DNA of 64,000 bases from QHVT01 sp036399015 (GCA_036399015.1 DASWNW010000034.1:5611-69610); one strand, 5' to 3'; shown: positions 34,171 through 42,948, counted from the stretch's first letter. The notes: generated by a model from the letters alone, not told the origin. Numbers and translations: made by a program.

Positions 34171-35025
34171 TCAGATCCGGCTCTCCGGCACCTCGATCTC
34201 GAACGTTTCCCCATGCGCCAGGTAGTGCACCCGGTTCTCGTATCCGGCCGCCTTCACGGCCGCCTTGAAGTCTTCGAGCGGCGACTTGAAGACGCCGTAG
34301 TCGTTGTAGTGGATGGGGATGGCGGTGCGGGGGTTGGTGATACGGATCGCCTCGACGCCCTGCTTCGCGTCCATCGTCAGCAGCACGCCGGCGATGCGGG
34401 TGCCGCCGAGGTGGAGGAGGGCGATGTCGATCTCGGGATAGCGCTTCGGGATCTCCTTCAGGTGCTCGTGGATGAGCGTGTCGCCGGTGATGTAGATGCG
34501 CAACGCGGTCTTCGAGCCGGACGGGAACTCGAGCATGCTGCCCATCGTCGGCGGGATCATCATCCGCATCGCGCCCGGCGCGTGCTTGCCGGGCATCGCG
34601 GTGACGCGGGTGCGGGCGGCGCCTTTCGTCACCTCGATCGTGTCCCAGGTGTCGAGCGCGAACGGCCGCTCGAAGCCTTTTCCTTTCAGCGCGGCGGCGG
34701 CGTGCTTCGTGGTGACGATGGGGACGGTGCGGTCGAGCTTGTCGGCGACGAGGTGGTCGAAGTGATCGCCGTGATAGTGGGAGAGGAGCACGAAGTCGAT
34801 CGGCGGGAGCTGTTCGAGAGTGATGGCCGGCTGGGTCAGCCGCTCGGACGTCATGCCGTAGCCGAGGTGGACGTGGTCGCCCTTGTGGAGGAAGTTGGGA
34901 TCGGTAAGGATGGTGAAGCCGCCGTAGCGGAGGATGACGGTGGCGGTCCCGACGAAGAAGATGCTGCCGCCGCGGAGACTGGGGGCGATGGCGGGGCCGG
35001 GAAGAACGAGCGGCGGGTGTTGCAT
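34171..35025 (-). CDS. Metallo-beta-lactamase-fold metal-dependent hydrolase (UlaG-like)
   Basis: A 284-aa hydrolase. SIFFVGTATVILRYGGFTIL opens the fold, LLSHYHGDHFDHL holds the HxHxDH metal site, PGKH a further His, YITGDT the bridging Asp and IPIHYNDYG the last His. This pattern fits the UlaG/RNase Z-like group rather than true beta-lactamases; the substrate is unknown. ATG 35025 has GGAGG 12 nt upstream and is preferred over ATG 35100. Its last 24 coding bases reappear at 11824-11847, right after rnd, showing that the two genes were once neighbours. Confidence 0.85.
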   Translation of the reverse strand: MQHPPLVLPGPAIAPSLRGGSIFFVGTATVILRYGGFTILTDPNFLHKGDHVHLGYGMTSERLTQPAITLEQLPPIDFVLLSHYHGDHFDHLVADKLDRTVPIVTTKHAAAALKGKGFERPFALDTWDTIEVTKGAARTRVTAMPGKHAPGAMRMMIPPTMGSMLEFPSGSKTALRIYITGDTLIHEHLKEIPKRYPEIDIALLHLGGTRIAGVLLTMDAKQGVEAIRITNPRTAIPIHYNDYGVFKSPLEDFKAAVKAAGYENRVHYLAHGETFEIEVPESRI

Positions 35026-35114
35026 CTGGCGAAAACCTCCGGCGCCCGCGGTTGCCGGGAGCGTGCCACGAAGGCACCACTTCGGGTAGGCGATTTGCAT
35101 CAGTCGCCGCCGAC

Positions 35115-35240
35115 ATGATGCTCGCTCTCCTCCACGTCTCTCCCTCCGCCCATTCGCACCCCGACCAGATGGCGGTCGCGGTCCTCTTTGCCGCCGCCGT
35201 CGTGACTGCGAGCTGGATGCTTCAGCGCCGCCGGTCCTGA
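35115..35240 (+). CDS. Possible small membrane protein
   Basis: A 41-aa frame, MMLALLHVSPSAHSHPDQMA, followed by one transmembrane-like segment (VAVLFAAAVVTASWML) and a basic end (QRRRS), which would leave the C-terminus in the cytoplasm. It sits between the divergent MBL gene and trxB. The short length and GC-rich setting mean it could be chance. Confidence 0.3.
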   Translation: MMLALLHVSPSAHSHPDQMAVAVLFAAAVVTASWMLQRRRS

Positions 35241-35269
35241 CCGGCCCGCGCGATACAATTCGCGCCCTC

Positions 35270-36265
35270 ATGGAACGCATTACCGATTACCAGGTCGTCA
35301 TCATCGGCTCGGGTCCGGCGGGTTGCACCGCCGCGCTCTACCTTTCCCGCGCGAACATCAAAGTGATCGTGCTCGAGGGCATGCAGCCCGGCGGGCAGCT
35401 CACCATCACCACCGAGGTCGAGAACTATCCAGGCTTCCCCGAGGGGATCATGGGGCCGGCGCTCATGGAGAACATGCGCCTGCAGGCGGAGCGGTTCGGC
35501 GCGAAGTTCAACGCGCTCGAGCCGGTCGAGCGGGTCCGTCTCAGCATGCATCCCTTCGAGGTGGACACGGACCAGAAGACGTACGTGGCCCCGGCCGTGA
35601 TCATCGCCTCCGGCGCCTCGGCCAAGCAGATCGGGCTGCCGAGCGAGAAGGAGCTGATGGGCTTCGGCGTGTCGGCCTGCGCCACCTGCGACGGCTTCTT
35701 CTTCAAGGGGAAAGAGGTCGTGGTGGTCGGCGGCGGCGACTCGGCCATGGAGGAGGCGACCTTCCTCACGAAGTTCGCTACGAAGGTCACGGTGGTGCAC
35801 CGCCGCGAGGAGCTCCGCGCCTCCAGGATCATGCAGGACCGGGCGCACGCGAACCCGAAGATCGAGTTCATCTTCAACACGACGGTCGACGAGGTGATCG
35901 GCTCGAAGGAGAACGGCGTCACCGCGGTGCGGCTGCGGAACCTCGTCACCAACGAGACCACCGACTTCCCGACGCAGGGGCTGTTCGTGGCCATCGGCCA
36001 TACGCCGAACACCGCGCCGTACGTCGGCCAGCTCGAGCTCGACCAGGCCGGCTACATCTGCCTCCCGCACCGCAACTCGACGGTGACGAACATCCAGGGC
36101 GTCTTCGCCTGCGGCGACGTCGTCGACCACATCTACCGCCAGGCCATCACCGCCGCCGGCAGCGGCTGCATGGCCGCCCTCGACTGCGAGCGCTGGCTCA
36201 CGCACGAGCGGATCACCGAACGGTGGGACCTCCCCAAGGGGGAGGAGGAGCGGGTGGAGTCGTGA
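35270..36265 (+). CDS. trxB: Thioredoxin reductase
   Basis: A 331-aa NADPH-dependent flavoenzyme that keeps thioredoxin reduced. FAD motif VIIGSGPAGCTAALYLSRAN (11-30), redox-active CATC (about 141-144) in the NADPH domain, VVVVGGGDSAMEEATFL for NADPH, and the second FAD motif GVFACGDVVDH. The length is typical. The extreme C-terminus (about 20 codons) is duplicated three times in the following 500 bp together with a word hairpin. Confidence 0.94.
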   Translation: MERITDYQVVIIGSGPAGCTAALYLSRANIKVIVLEGMQPGGQLTITTEVENYPGFPEGIMGPALMENMRLQAERFGAKFNALEPVERVRLSMHPFEVDTDQKTYVAPAVIIASGASAKQIGLPSEKELMGFGVSACATCDGFFFKGKEVVVVGGGDSAMEEATFLTKFATKVTVVHRREELRASRIMQDRAHANPKIEFIFNTTVDEVIGSKENGVTAVRLRNLVTNETTDFPTQGLFVAIGHTPNTAPYVGQLELDQAGYICLPHRNSTVTNIQGVFACGDVVDHIYRQAITAAGSGCMAALDCERWLTHERITERWDLPKGEEERVES

Positions 36266-36828
36266 GGCGAACGTAGAACGTAGAACGCGGAACGTAGAAC
36301 GGGCTTGCGCCGGACTGACGGTCGTTCCGTGTTCCGGGCGTTCCGTTTCGACCGAGCCCGCGAGCAGCTCACGCACGGGATCACCGCACGCTTGATCGCG
36401 CCGAGGTGCGGGCGGGTGGAGCCGTGAGGCCAACGTAGAAGGTAGAACACGGAACGTAGAACGGCTCGCGCCGGACCACCGACGGTCGTTCCGTGTTCGC
36501 GTTCCGTCGCGACGCCCCTGCGAGCACTGGCTCACGCAGCGGATCACCGAACGCTTGACCGCGCCGAGACGCGAGCGGGTGGTCGTGAAGCGAACGCAGA
36601 ACGTAGAACACGGAACGTAGAACGGCTCGCGCCGGACTGACGGTCGTTCCGTGTTCTGGGCGTTCCGTTTCGACCGGGCCCGCGAGCAGCTCACGCAGGG
36701 GATCACCGCACGCTTGATCGCGCCGAGGTGCGGGCGGGTGGAGCCGTAGGGCAAACGTAGAACGCGGAACGTAGAACGGGCCGAACTGACGCCGTTCCGT
36801 ATTCCGCGTTCCGTGTTCCACGTTGAGA
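36254..36828. repeat. Tandem array of trxB 3' end plus AACGTAG word hairpin, about 161-bp period
   Basis: A unit of trxB-tail text (CTCACGCACGGGATCACCG to GTGGAGCCGTGAGG) plus a hairpin (AACGTAGAACGCGGAACGTA against CGTTCCGTGTTCCG words) is repeated. The marker GTGG before the stop codon lies at 36254, 36416, 36579 and 36738, giving periods of 162, 163 and 159 bp. The first marker is the real trxB end and the other three are copies. The fourth unit holds only the tail junction and the hairpin. No gene is present. Confidence 0.85.
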
Positions 36829-37707
36829 CTAGAACGCGTTCAGGATGTACTCGAGCGGGTTCACCGGGTTGTTGTTCACGCGCACTTCGTAGTGCAGGTG
36901 CGGTCCGGTGGAGCGGCCGGTGGAGCCGACCGAGCCGATCACGTCGCCGCGCTTGACGCGCTGGCCGGCGCGTACGCCGAAGCTCGAGAGGTGGCCGTAG
37001 CGGGTCGAGTAGCCGTAGCCGTGGGAGATGTAGATCACGTTCCCGTAGCCGTTGGCCCACTCCGCCTTGACCACGATCCCGTCTGCCGGGGAGCGGATCG
37101 GCGCGCCGACCGCCGAGGAGATGTCGATCGCATTGTGCTGGCCGGCCTCACCGGTGAAAGGATCGGAACGGCCGCCGAAGCCGTCCGTGAGGATGCCGCG
37201 GACGGGGGCGATGGAGGGGGTCGAGGAGAGGAGGCGCGCCTGCGCCGTGAACTTCTGCTCCAGCGCGCTCAGGTCCTTCTGCAGGCTGTGCGAGCGGAAG
37301 CTCATCTTGTCGACGTCGTCACGATAGGGGTTCGCGGTCAGCTCGTCCGTGTTCCGGACGCCGCCCGAGCCGCCCTGGCTCGCCTCGTCCAGAGTGGTGA
37401 TGCCGGCGATGATGGCCAGTTTCCGGGTGCGGTCCTCGACCGTCGTGAGCTGGTTGCGGAGCGATTCCACCGACTTGCCGAACTGCTCGTTCGCGGTCTG
37501 GAGCTCCTTGTTCTCGCGGCGGAGCTTCGAGAGCTCGTGCGTCTGCGAGAGAGAGGTGAAGTACTGGACGGAGAAGAACGTCGAGAGGCAGAGAGAGGAG
37601 GTGACCAGCGAAATCAGGGAGAAGAGCAGGCGGTGCGAAACCTTCAACTTTCGGAACTTGGCCCGCGCGTGCGGGACGAAGATGATTGTTGAATAACGCT
37701 TATGCAT
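36829..37707 (-). CDS. M23 family (LytM-type) murein endopeptidase with membrane anchor and coiled coil
   Basis: A 292-aa protein. An N-terminal basic stretch and one transmembrane helix (about 25-50, LLFSLISLVTSSLCLSTFF) anchor it in the inner membrane. A coiled coil follows (about 55-95, LRRENKELQTANEQFGKSVE). The C-terminal LytM domain has QHNAIDIS (HxxxD zinc ligands) and GPHLHYEV (HxH). The intact metal site implies that it cleaves peptidoglycan cross-links in the periplasm, as MepM does. ATG 37707 has GGGAG upstream; ATG 37719 is an alternative. Confidence 0.9.
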   Translation of the reverse strand: MHKRYSTIIFVPHARAKFRKLKVSHRLLFSLISLVTSSLCLSTFFSVQYFTSLSQTHELSKLRRENKELQTANEQFGKSVESLRNQLTTVEDRTRKLAIIAGITTLDEASQGGSGGVRNTDELTANPYRDDVDKMSFRSHSLQKDLSALEQKFTAQARLLSSTPSIAPVRGILTDGFGGRSDPFTGEAGQHNAIDISSAVGAPIRSPADGIVVKAEWANGYGNVIYISHGYGYSTRYGHLSSFGVRAGQRVKRGDVIGSVGSTGRSTGPHLHYEVRVNNNPVNPLEYILNAF

Positions 37708-37719
37708 TCCGACTCCCAT

Positions 37720-38001
37720 GTGAATAATTAGTGAACTGGACGGTTCGTGAGCGCGTATTCTTGTCGCAACCCTGCAACCGAGTCAACGAAAAACTCGCGC
37801 GAAAACCGCCATTATTGGAACATGCGACGAATCATCTAAACCCACGGAAACTCAGCACTTGCAGCCGCGTTTTATGATGATTCCGCATATTGTCTTGCTC
37901 TGACGGTGATGTTCTCGTGCATATTGTTGAATAACTGTGAGGACGCCCGCCGCTCGCCGTGACCTGCGTCACGCCGGTGCTAGAATCCGCGGCCTTCCAC
38001 C
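37720..38001. promoter_or_regulatory. AT-rich divergent intergenic region
   Basis: About 280 bp between the M23 gene and the deaminase gene, clearly lower in GC than its surroundings. ATTGTTGAATAA occurs twice in the same orientation, at about 37685 and 37924, once in the start region of each gene. That could be a shared regulator site. No gene was seen. Confidence 0.4.
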
Positions 38002-38436
38002 ATGGCCAGAGCAGACTGGAACACCTACTTCATGGGGATCGCCCACCAGGCGGCCACCCGGGCGACCTGCCTCCGCAAGCACGTCGGCGCCGTCATCGTC
38101 CGCGACCGGACGGTCCTCTCCACCGGCTACAACGGCTCGATCCGCGGCCTCCCTCACTGCGAGGACGGCGGCTGCGTCGTCGAGGACGGCCACTGCATCA
38201 CCACCGTCCACGCCGAGGCGAACGCGATCCTGCAGGCGGCAAAGAACGGCGTCTCCGTCGACGGCGCGGAGCTCTACACCACCGCTTCCCCCTGCTGGAA
38301 CTGCTTCAAGCTGATCGCGAACGCCGGCATCCGCACCATCTACTACGGTGAGTTCTACCGCGACGAGCGTTCGCGTGAGACCGCGGAGCGGATCGGGATC
38401 ACGCTGGTTGATTTGGGGATGCCGGCACTGAAGTAG
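38002..38436 (+). CDS. dCMP deaminase family protein
   Basis: A 144-aa zinc deaminase that would convert dCMP to dUMP for thymidylate synthesis. HAEANAI contains the zinc His and proton-shuttle Glu; SPCWNC supplies the two zinc Cys. An extra Cys/His cluster (LPHCEDGGCVVEDGHC) is typical of ComEB/dCMP deaminases, where it binds a second zinc. Length fits. It stands alone upstream of tsaB, separated by a word hairpin. Confidence 0.88.
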   Translation: MARADWNTYFMGIAHQAATRATCLRKHVGAVIVRDRTVLSTGYNGSIRGLPHCEDGGCVVEDGHCITTVHAEANAILQAAKNGVSVDGAELYTTASPCWNCFKLIANAGIRTIYYGEFYRDERSRETAERIGITLVDLGMPALK

Positions 38437-38541
38437 TCTCAAAGTCGCAGAGTCTCAAAGTCTCAGAGGTCCCGGATGGCGAAGCTCTTTGAGACTCTGC
38501 GACTCTGAGACTCTGAGACTCTGCGACTCTGAGACACCGCC
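38437..38541. repeat. Word-repeat hairpin, AGTCTCAGAG family
   Basis: Left arm TCTCAAAGTCGCAGAGTCTC and onward (38437-38467). The loop includes CCCGGATGGCGAAGCTC. The right arm is tandem GAGACTCTGCGACTCTGAGA (about 38490-38535). It fills the whole gap from the deaminase stop to the tsaB start. The same word makes the hairpin at 53958-54083. Confidence 0.82.
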
Positions 38542-39141
38542 ATGCTCATCCTCGCCGCCGACACCTCGCTCCCCATCCTCTCGGTCGCCCTCGTGAACGG
38601 CGGCGCCCTCGTCGGGGCGCTGGCGGCGGAGGGGCGCGGCTCGCGCAACGAGAAGCTGCTTCCCGCGGTCGACTGGCTCCTCGCCGAGAACGGTGTCGAC
38701 CGCCGTGAGATCGAGCTCTTTGCCGTCACCCGCGGTCCCGGCTCCTTTACCGGCGTCCGCATCGGCCTGGCCACCTTCCAGGGCCTCGCCCTCGTCCTCG
38801 GGCGTCCGGTGTGCGCGATGTCGACGCACGAGGCGATCGCCTACGGCGAGCCGGGGCGGGTCACCGTCGCCGACGACGCCGGCCGCGGCGAGTTCTACGT
38901 CTCGACCTTCGAGGAGGGGCGGGAGGTGGTGGCGCCGCATCTCGCAAGCTCTGCCGGCGACGATGGCCGGATCCTGCGCGTCGCCGACTTTTTGCAGCAC
39001 GGCAACGTCGCCCTCCGCTGCGCCCGGCGCGCGCTGGAGCTCGAGCGGGCGGGGGAGGGGGAGCGCTATCGCGACGTCACGCCGATCTACGTCCGGCTCG
39101 CCGAGGCGGAGGTGAAGCTGCAGCAGAAGCAGAATGCGTGA
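38542..39141 (+). CDS. tsaB: tRNA threonylcarbamoyladenosine biosynthesis protein TsaB
   Basis: A 199-aa ASKHA-fold partner of TsaD in t6A37 modification of ANN-reading tRNAs. LILAADTSLPILSVAL is the N-terminal phosphate-loop strand, and FAVTRGPGSFTGVRIGLATF the diagnostic TsaB segment, followed by VCAMSTHEAIAYG. It overlaps rimI by 8 bp, a very common bacterial pairing. The C-terminus is slightly shorter than E. coli TsaB (231 aa). Confidence 0.92.
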   Translation: MLILAADTSLPILSVALVNGGALVGALAAEGRGSRNEKLLPAVDWLLAENGVDRREIELFAVTRGPGSFTGVRIGLATFQGLALVLGRPVCAMSTHEAIAYGEPGRVTVADDAGRGEFYVSTFEEGREVVAPHLASSAGDDGRILRVADFLQHGNVALRCARRALELERAGEGERYRDVTPIYVRLAEAEVKLQQKQNA

Positions 39142-39577
39142 CCTGCTCGTCATCGAGCCGCCGACGCACGCCGACGTCGGGGCGATCCACCGGATCGAAG
39201 AGGTCTCGTTCCCCGCTCCCTGGCGCCGCGAGTTCTTCGTGAGCGAGCTCACCGCCGAAGGGCGCTTCAACCTCGTGGCGAAGAAGGAGGGGGTCGTGGT
39301 CGGCTACCTCTTCTCGATGTGGATCTTCGACGAGATGCACGTGAACAAGATCGCGGTGGCGGAGAGCGAGCGGCGGCAGGGGATCGCCGACGCGCTGATG
39401 GCGCGTGTCTTCGACTTCGCGCGCGACCACGAAGTGGCGTCGATCACCCTCGAGGTGCGCCTCTCGAACGCCGGCGCGCAGGACTTTTACAAGCACCTCG
39501 ACTTCAAGGCCTCGTACCTCCGCCCCCGCTACTACCCCGACGGCGAGTCGGCGGTAGTAATGGTCCGCGAGCTCTAG
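39134..39577 (+). CDS. rimI: Ribosomal-protein-alanine N-acetyltransferase-like GNAT
   Basis: A 147-aa GNAT acetyltransferase. IHRIEEVSFPAPWRREFFVS is the RimI-type start, and HVNKIAVAESERRQGIADAL carries the acetyl-CoA site (R-x-x-G-I/A), followed by LEVRLSNAGAQDFYKHLDFK. Position directly after tsaB supports RimI. The stop codon TAG overlaps the TAG stop of the convergent lipoprotein gene (shared CTAG). Confidence 0.88.
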   Translation: MRDLLVIEPPTHADVGAIHRIEEVSFPAPWRREFFVSELTAEGRFNLVAKKEGVVVGYLFSMWIFDEMHVNKIAVAESERRQGIADALMARVFDFARDHEVASITLEVRLSNAGAQDFYKHLDFKASYLRPRYYPDGESAVVMVREL

Positions 39578-40533
39578 TCGCGCCAGCGGATGGCGTCGTT
39601 CCGCGGTTCCCTCAGCCTCTTCCGCAGCTCCTCTGCGATGTCGTTCGCCCGCACGCCGAGCGTCGAGTCTCTCCGCATCACCGCCAGCCCCTCGGGCGTC
39701 AGCTCTTCCTCCCGCACCAGCATCGCCAGCGGATCGGGCGTGGCCCAGTGGCCCTCGAGCGACTTGACGGCGTCGAGCAGGTGCACCGGCTCGATCACCA
39801 GCTTCTCGTCGTTCGGCACCTTCACGGTGATCCGCGCCGGGAAGGGGTTGAAGATCAGGTCGGCCTCCTCGGCGAGCGTGACCGCCTGCGCCTCGTCCTG
39901 ATCCATGTGCGCCAGCATCTCGTCCATGGAGCGGACGAGCTGGTCGACGTACGGCTGCTCCTCCTCGAACAGCACCGGGGCTGCCGGATCGCGCTGCCCG
40001 AGGACGGCCGCCCAGAGCGGCTCGACCCGGTCGGGGTTCGCATCCATGTATGAGTAGAGCCGGTGCAGCGCGTCGAGGTAGCGCGCCGCGGCCGCGCTCC
40101 ACCATTCGAGCGACGCCTCGAAGTGCTCCTGCTGACGGCGCGACGCGCGCGTGCTGGTGCCGGGATAGAAGCGCAGTTCCGTCACCCCCTCCACCTCGTG
40201 CAGCGCGACGGTGACGTTCGTGTCGGCGAACACCTGCTGCAGGTCGGAGCGGTGGATGCGCATCGAGTGGGTGACGCGCTGCACCGTCCCGCGCGACTTG
40301 TCGAACGTGGTCCGCTCTTCCTGCGCGTTGAGGCGCGCGAACCGCACCGCCCAGGGGTCGGTCCCGCTGAGCGCCGCGTTGCGCTCGGCCGTCGACTCGA
40401 GCGACGCCTGCGCCGTGACCACCGCGTCGTCGTCGTCGCGCGACAGCTCGATCGTCAGCTCGTCCGACGGGACGCGCGGCTCGCAGGCCGCCGTCAAGAG
40501 CAATGCCACCACCAGAGTGATGCGCTTCGACAT
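39574..40533 (-). CDS. Hypothetical lipoprotein
   Basis: A 319-aa protein. The lipobox LLLTAAC near residues 11-17 in MSKRITLVVALLLTAACEPR marks it as lipid-anchored. The mature part is Glu/Arg-rich and helical, with no recognised domain (WAVRFARLNAQEERTTFDKS, then RRQQEHFEASLEWWSAAAAR). ATG 40533 overlaps the stop of the LolC/E-like permease gene upstream (ATGA), so the permease and this lipoprotein are co-expressed; it could be cargo of that permease or an accessory to it, which is inference. Confidence 0.75.
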   Translation of the reverse strand: MSKRITLVVALLLTAACEPRVPSDELTIELSRDDDDAVVTAQASLESTAERNAALSGTDPWAVRFARLNAQEERTTFDKSRGTVQRVTHSMRIHRSDLQQVFADTNVTVALHEVEGVTELRFYPGTSTRASRRQQEHFEASLEWWSAAAARYLDALHRLYSYMDANPDRVEPLWAAVLGQRDPAAPVLFEEEQPYVDQLVRSMDEMLAHMDQDEAQAVTLAEEADLIFNPFPARITVKVPNDEKLVIEPVHLLDAVKSLEGHWATPDPLAMLVREEELTPEGLAVMRRDSTLGVRANDIAEELRKRLREPRNDAIRWRD

Positions 40534-41690
40534 CAGTCCTCCTTGATCGCGGCGATCGGGTCGAGCCGCGAGGCGATGCGGGCGGGATACCACGTCGCCA
40601 CGATCGAGAGGATCACGGCGACGATGTTCACCCCCACGACGTCTTCGACGTCGAGAGCGAACGGCAGGTACGTGGTGAAGTAGATGTCCGACGGCAGCGG
40701 CACGAGGTGCCACCGGTTCGCCGCCCAGGAGAGGCCGATGCCGAAGATGTTGCCGAGGAGCGTGCCGGTGAGGCCGATGAGCAGGCCGAGCTGCATGAAG
40801 AGCGAGCGGATGTTCTTCTCGGTCGCGCCGAGGGTCCGCAGCACGCCGACCGAGGGGCGCTTCTCCAGGATGAGCATGGAGAGGGAGGAGACGAGGTTCA
40901 GCGCGGCCACGAAGATGATCAGCGAGATGGTCGCGAACATCACGATCTTCTCCAGCCGCAGCGCCAGGAAGAGCGGACGGTTGATCTCCTTCCAGGTCTT
41001 GAACTGGAGGCGGGGGAACTGCTCGGCGAGGGACGACTGCACCGCGTCGGCGCGCGCCGGGTCGCCGTACATCTCGATGGCGGTCGGGCGGCCGTCGGTG
41101 CCGAAGAGGGACGAGGCGTCGTCGTGCGGCAGCCAGGCGTCGACCGGCTGGTCCTCGCTCCCCGGCTGCACGATGCGCGCGATCCGGTAGCGCCGCATCA
41201 CCGGCACCTGCCCGAACGGCGTGAGGCGCATGCGCGGCGCGATCACGGTCACGTTGTCGCCGGCATCGAGGGAGACCGAGGCGGCGAAGGAGCGGGTGAG
41301 GAAGATCTGTGCGTCCTCGCCCGGCTCGAGGCGGGGATCGGAGCGCACGCGCATCGGACGCCCGGCGTTCTGCTCCTCGTTCGCGCCGTAGGCGATGCCG
41401 CTGACGAACGGCCGGATGTCGCCGACGCCCAGCTTCCGCGCCGCGGCGATGACGCCGTCCGAGCCGTCGATCATGTTCTGCCCCGCCGGCTCCACCAGCA
41501 CCTGCGGGCTCGACTCGATGAGCCGCGACTTGATCTGCCCCTGCAGCCCCGAGAGCAGCGCGATCGAGATCAGCAGCGTCGCCACCCCCACCGCCAGCCC
41601 CAGCATGCTGATGAACGAAAGGAACGCCGTGTGCGCCCGCTTGCGGGCGGCCCAGAGGTAACGGCGGGCGATGCGGGTCTCTAGGGGCAT
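40533..41690 (-). CDS. LolC/LolE-like lipoprotein-releasing ABC transporter permease
   Basis: A 385-aa FtsX-type permease. N-terminal MPLETRIARRYLWAARKRAH and the first transmembrane helix (FISMLGLAVGVATLLISIAL), a large periplasmic MacB-like domain (about 50-245), then three C-terminal helices, including LIIFVAALNLVSSLSMLILE and GLLIGLTGTLLGNIFGIGLS. It would help extract lipoproteins from the inner membrane for transfer to LolA. The partner ATPase LolD is not in this window. Whether it acts as LolC or LolE, or as a single homodimer (LolF), cannot be told. Confidence 0.87.
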   Translation of the reverse strand: MPLETRIARRYLWAARKRAHTAFLSFISMLGLAVGVATLLISIALLSGLQGQIKSRLIESSPQVLVEPAGQNMIDGSDGVIAAARKLGVGDIRPFVSGIAYGANEEQNAGRPMRVRSDPRLEPGEDAQIFLTRSFAASVSLDAGDNVTVIAPRMRLTPFGQVPVMRRYRIARIVQPGSEDQPVDAWLPHDDASSLFGTDGRPTAIEMYGDPARADAVQSSLAEQFPRLQFKTWKEINRPLFLALRLEKIVMFATISLIIFVAALNLVSSLSMLILEKRPSVGVLRTLGATEKNIRSLFMQLGLLIGLTGTLLGNIFGIGLSWAANRWHLVPLPSDIYFTTYLPFALDVEDVVGVNIVAVILSIVATWYPARIASRLDPIAAIKED

Positions 41691-41691
41691 G

Positions 41692-41778
41692 GTGTCGGGT
41701 ATCGGGTGTCAGGTGTCTGCGGTCTTCCGCCCGGGCGACATGCCCCGGACACCCGACACCTGATACCTGACACCAACT
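41692..41778. repeat. Word-repeat hairpin, GGTGTCGGGT family
   Basis: Left arm GGTGTCGGGTATCGGGTGTC, then AGGTGTC. The loop TCTGCGGTCTTCCGCCCGGG has the same core as the loops at 6617 and 42985. The right arm is GGACACCCGACACCTGATAC, then CTGACACC. It lies in the gap between two co-directional minus-strand genes. Confidence 0.82.
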
Positions 41779-42948
41779 CTACAGCCTTCCCAACGCCTCC
41801 ACCGCCTCCTCCAGCACATCCATCGCCAGCGAGAACGACATCCGGAGGTGCCCTTCTCCCTCGGGGCCGAAGACGGCGCCGGGGACGGAGGCGATGGAGG
41901 TGCGGTCGAGCAGCGTCTCCATCGCCTTCCAGGAATCGTCGCCGAGGCGGGCGCGGACGTCGGGGAAGGCGTAGAAGGCGCCGGGCGGGGTGAGGCAGCG
42001 GAAGCCGGCGGCGTTGAAGCCGCCGACGAGCAGGTCGCGGCGGCGGCGGTAGTCCTCGCGGATCGCGTCGAAGAAGCGGGGGTCGTGGGTGACGGCGGCG
42101 AGCGCGGCGTGCTGCGTCGGCGTCGAGACGCCGTTCACGCTGTTGAGCACGAGCTTGCGCAGGAACTCCATGAACTGCGGCGGCGCCACCACGTAGCCGA
42201 TGCGCCAGCCGGTCATCGAGAAGCTTTTGGAGAACGTGTAGACGGTGATGGTCCGCTCCAGCATCCGCGGCAGCGAGGCGATGGAGACGTGCTCGCCGTC
42301 GTACAGCAGGTCCTCGTAGGCCTCGTCGGCGATGACGGTGAGGTCGTGCGCCTTCGCGAAGTCGGCGACCGCGGTGAGCTGCTCGCGCGTCAGCACGTCA
42401 CCCGACGGGTTCGCGGGCGTGTTCACGTAGATGACGCGCACGCGCGGCGTGAAGCGCGACTCCAGCAGCTCGCGGATGTCGCCGCGGCCGCGGACCTCGT
42501 CCCACGGCACGCGCACCGCAACGCCGCCGGCGTAGCTGACCTGGTCTTTGATCGGCGTCCAGTAGGGGGCGAAGAACATCACCTCGTCGCCCGGGTTGAC
42601 GCTCGCCGAGAACGCGCAGAAGAGCCCGTGCGCGCCGCCCGCGGTCACGATGATGTCGCCGGTCGAGACCTCGAGCCCGTTCTTGCGCGCCAGCTTCGCC
42701 CGCAGCGCCTCGAGCAGTTGCGGGATGCCGGACGACGGCGCGTAACGCGTCTGGTTCTCGTCCAGCGCCCGCTTCATCGCCTCTTTGACGAAGTCGGGAG
42801 TGTTGATGAACGGCTCCCCACCCTCGAGCTGCAGCACCCGCTGCCCGCGCGAGCGCATCTCCATCACGCGGTTGCGGATCTTGACGATGTCGGAGAACCC
42901 GAGGAGAGAGGCGCGGTCGGCGACGTTCAAGGCGGGCGGATGATACAC
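41779..42948 (-). CDS. Class I PLP-dependent aminotransferase (aspartate aminotransferase-like)
   Basis: A 389-aa fold-type I transaminase. GGAHGLFCAFSASVNPGDEV, VNTPANPSGDVLTREQLTAV, VIADEAYEDLLYDG (PLP-ring Asp) and TFSKSFSMTGWRIGYVVAPP (Schiff-base Lys) are all present, as is the C-terminal carboxylate-binding Arg region (HLRMSFSLAMDVL). The length is typical of subgroup I-gamma aspartate/prephenate aminotransferases. The substrate is uncertain. Confidence 0.9.
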   Translation of the reverse strand: MYHPPALNVADRASLLGFSDIVKIRNRVMEMRSRGQRVLQLEGGEPFINTPDFVKEAMKRALDENQTRYAPSSGIPQLLEALRAKLARKNGLEVSTGDIIVTAGGAHGLFCAFSASVNPGDEVMFFAPYWTPIKDQVSYAGGVAVRVPWDEVRGRGDIRELLESRFTPRVRVIYVNTPANPSGDVLTREQLTAVADFAKAHDLTVIADEAYEDLLYDGEHVSIASLPRMLERTITVYTFSKSFSMTGWRIGYVVAPPQFMEFLRKLVLNSVNGVSTPTQHAALAAVTHDPRFFDAIREDYRRRRDLLVGGFNAAGFRCLTPPGAFYAFPDVRARLGDDSWKAMETLLDRTSIASVPGAVFGPEGEGHLRMSFSLAMDVLEEAVEALGRL

